A stretch of 14,907 bases of DNA, taken from contig JBFWVT010000103.1 of assembly GCA_050246595.1 (NCBI GenBank), positions 1 through 14,907 on the forward strand, in the 5' to 3' direction. The notes beneath the pieces were generated by a model that saw only the letters and a list, made by a program, of their open reading frames with translations, did not search any database and was not told the DNA's origin. Shown here piece by piece: positions 13,778-14,907 of this stretch. Within the stretch, counting starts at the first letter, position 1; the number at the start of each line of letters is the position of its first letter. Position numbers and translations under genes: made by a program. Origin of the DNA: DATARH01 sp050246595 (GTDB taxonomy: Bacteria > Pseudomonadota > Alphaproteobacteria > ATCC43930 > CGMCC-115725).

Positions 13778-14794
13778 ATGCTGTTTTTTGTTGTCGGACT
13801 TCCCGGCGGCTTCACGGAATGGTGCGGCGCGCTGACAGCCGCCCTGGCCGGCAAACCTGGCCGCCCGGCCGCCCCGATCGAAGCCGAAACGCTTCAGGAT
13901 CTCGCAGCGAGCGTGATCAAGGCCGGAGAGCCGCATTCGACGATCGTGTCGTGCTGCCCGGGCGGTCGCTTGCGCGGTGCGCTCGCGGAGACGGGCCGCG
14001 ACTTCGTGGTCGCCCTCGACGATCTGCGTTCGGCGTTGCTTGATCTCGTCCTCTGGCGAGGGCTCGACCTGGCGCAGGCCGTGCGGCTTCTGGCCAGCAG
14101 CTGCGGCTCGGTCATCGGCTGCTCTCTTCTGCCCGGCGCCCTGGTCCTGACAGGGGATGAGGTTCGCGCGCAACCCGCCGCCACCGCTGCGGCAGTTGCG
14201 CGCCATCTCGGGATCGCGTGCGACGGCGACACGATCGCCGCGCTCACCGAAGAACTGGGTGCCGAAAAAAGGCGCTTTCAGGGCGACGACGCGATCGCAT
14301 GGTGGAACGGGCTCGACCAGGCGCAACGACAGATGGCGATCGGTGCTCTCGCCCCCTATCTCGATCCGGACCCGATCGGCGGCGTGCTGCCGATCACATG
14401 GACGGGCGATCTGTTCATCGCGTGCGGCCGGCCCGAACAGGCTGCCAGCGCGCCGATCGACATAACCGGCCGCGCCCGCCGTCTTATCGACGGTCCCGGT
14501 ATCATCTTGCCGGTTGGCGCGTGGTCGCTGACACTGACGCTGTCCTGCAATCGCGCGGCGGCGGAGTATGAGTTTCTGGTGGAAGTAACCGCCGGGCTTC
14601 CGCTGGCCGCCGCGACCCTGCGGCCGGAAGCCGAGGGCAGTGCCGCCATCAGGATCGATTTCGACATCGACCATGCGACCGACCACCCGGTCGCGATCCG
14701 GGTCGGCACGGTGCGGGCCGCGTTCGACGGCGTTGTTTCGCTCCTCGCCGCTTCGCTCGTCCGCGCGACGCCCGCGGCTCCCAACCCGCCCTGA
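13778..14794 (+). CDS. Sulfotransferase-like (apparently cofactor-site-degenerate) protein with C-terminal GPY module, paralog 2
   Basis: The protein has 338 residues. The ATG at 13778 is chosen over the frame opening at 13649 because the product then begins MLFFVVGLPGGFTEWCGAL, aligning end to end with the start of the preceding paralog; AGGCGG lies just upstream. Shared landmarks are GLPG-x2-[ST]-x-WC, FVVALDDL (76-83), a mid-protein helix ending AVARHLGI (139-146), W-T-x-D-L-F (208-213) and PIDI[TS]G (226-231). The C-terminal module carries LIDGPGIILPVGAW (236-249), where the Tyr of GPY is Gly. As in paralog 1, the positions for sulfate-donor binding lack Arg/Lys, so PAPS-dependent activity is doubtful. 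The frame stays open beyond the TGA to the window edge. Confidence 0.8.
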   Translation: MLFFVVGLPGGFTEWCGALTAALAGKPGRPAAPIEAETLQDLAASVIKAGEPHSTIVSCCPGGRLRGALAETGRDFVVALDDLRSALLDLVLWRGLDLAQAVRLLASSCGSVIGCSLLPGALVLTGDEVRAQPAATAAAVARHLGIACDGDTIAALTEELGAEKRRFQGDDAIAWWNGLDQAQRQMAIGALAPYLDPDPIGGVLPITWTGDLFIACGRPEQAASAPIDITGRARRLIDGPGIILPVGAWSLTLTLSCNRAAAEYEFLVEVTAGLPLAAATLRPEAEGSAAIRIDFDIDHATDHPVAIRVGTVRAAFDGVVSLLAASLVRATPAAPNPP

Positions 14795-14833
14795 GTCTGC
14801 CCTGAGGAAGAGGCTTCCCCGAGGCCGGGGTTT

Positions 14834-14907
14834 GTGATCCGGGGAGAGCCGGCTTGTGCAGAAGGCGGCGATGCCGGCGATCGTATTGCGTTCGGACCGG
14901 GTGCCGC
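14834..14907 (+). CDS. Possible start of another GPY-module protein (partial, runs off right edge)
   Basis: A GTG at 14834 with GAGG nine bases upstream (14821-14824) opens a frame of 24 codons to the window end. It reads VIRGEPACAEGGDAGDRIAF and then GPGA. The AFGPG near the end resembles the module signature of the upstream genes (FGPY, DGPG). This is the same frame as the preceding gene, after its TGA. A different frame, from GTG 14856 or ATG 14871, could equally be the next gene (MPAIVLRSDRVP). The evidence is thin. Confidence 0.25.
   Translation, partial: MIRGEPACAEGGDAGDRIAFGPGA

Noticed and set aside
14817..14830. Terminator after the last paralog (CCCC-GAGGCC-GGGG followed by TTTG)
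   Set aside because: The stem is only four base pairs with three T's, which is too weak, and GAGG here may instead be a ribosome site for the GTG at 14834.

Overview
The window reads as GC-rich alphaproteobacterial chromosome. It is almost fully coding, with many GTG-type starts. It carries the C- and G-rich palindromic elements that are widespread in alphaproteobacterial genomes and are translated as peptides such as PTLSPTGGEGRVRG. The order or genus cannot be fixed from the sequence.

Left part (1-6201), accessory metabolism. The extreme left holds the last 37 codons of an IS5-family transposase (1-114). A minus-strand pair follows: a double-domain VOC (glyoxalase/extradiol dioxygenase-fold) protein (2306-1035) and an SDR oxidoreductase (1011-247). 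A cupin gene (2429-2953) is read divergently from them. Next are three minus-strand genes: a PLP-dependent aminotransferase (6201-4954), a beta-lactamase-fold serine hydrolase (4802-3561) and a histidine phosphatase (3556-2957). VOC, SDR and cupin proteins together suggest catabolism of a small, perhaps aromatic, molecule, but no substrate can be read from the sequence. Two palindromic elements have become coding here. One lies in frame in the linker of the VOC protein; the other forms the C-terminus of the serine hydrolase. A third repeat region with alternative hairpins fills the 4803-4953 gap.

Right part (6443-14907), a probable surface-glycan modification island. It contains an FkbM-type methyltransferase (6443-7849); a 646-residue unrecognised protein with a probable beta-rich N-terminal half and alpha-helical C-terminal half (7883-9823); a minus-strand methyltransferase with an N-terminal DUF4214-like segment (10999-9860); a second plus-strand class I methyltransferase (11167-12552); and two tandem paralogous proteins (12607-13695 and 13778-14794) whose N-terminal halves look like sulfotransferases that have lost their cofactor-binding residues.

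The most interesting signal is a shared C-terminal beta-rich module, marked by a GP[YG]-x3-L-x3-[WY] signature. It is attached to the FkbM enzyme, the plus-strand methyltransferase and both sulfotransferase-like paralogs, and perhaps begins again at the right edge. This suggests a set of different catalytic or pseudo-catalytic heads targeted by a common binding domain, plausibly to one glycan.
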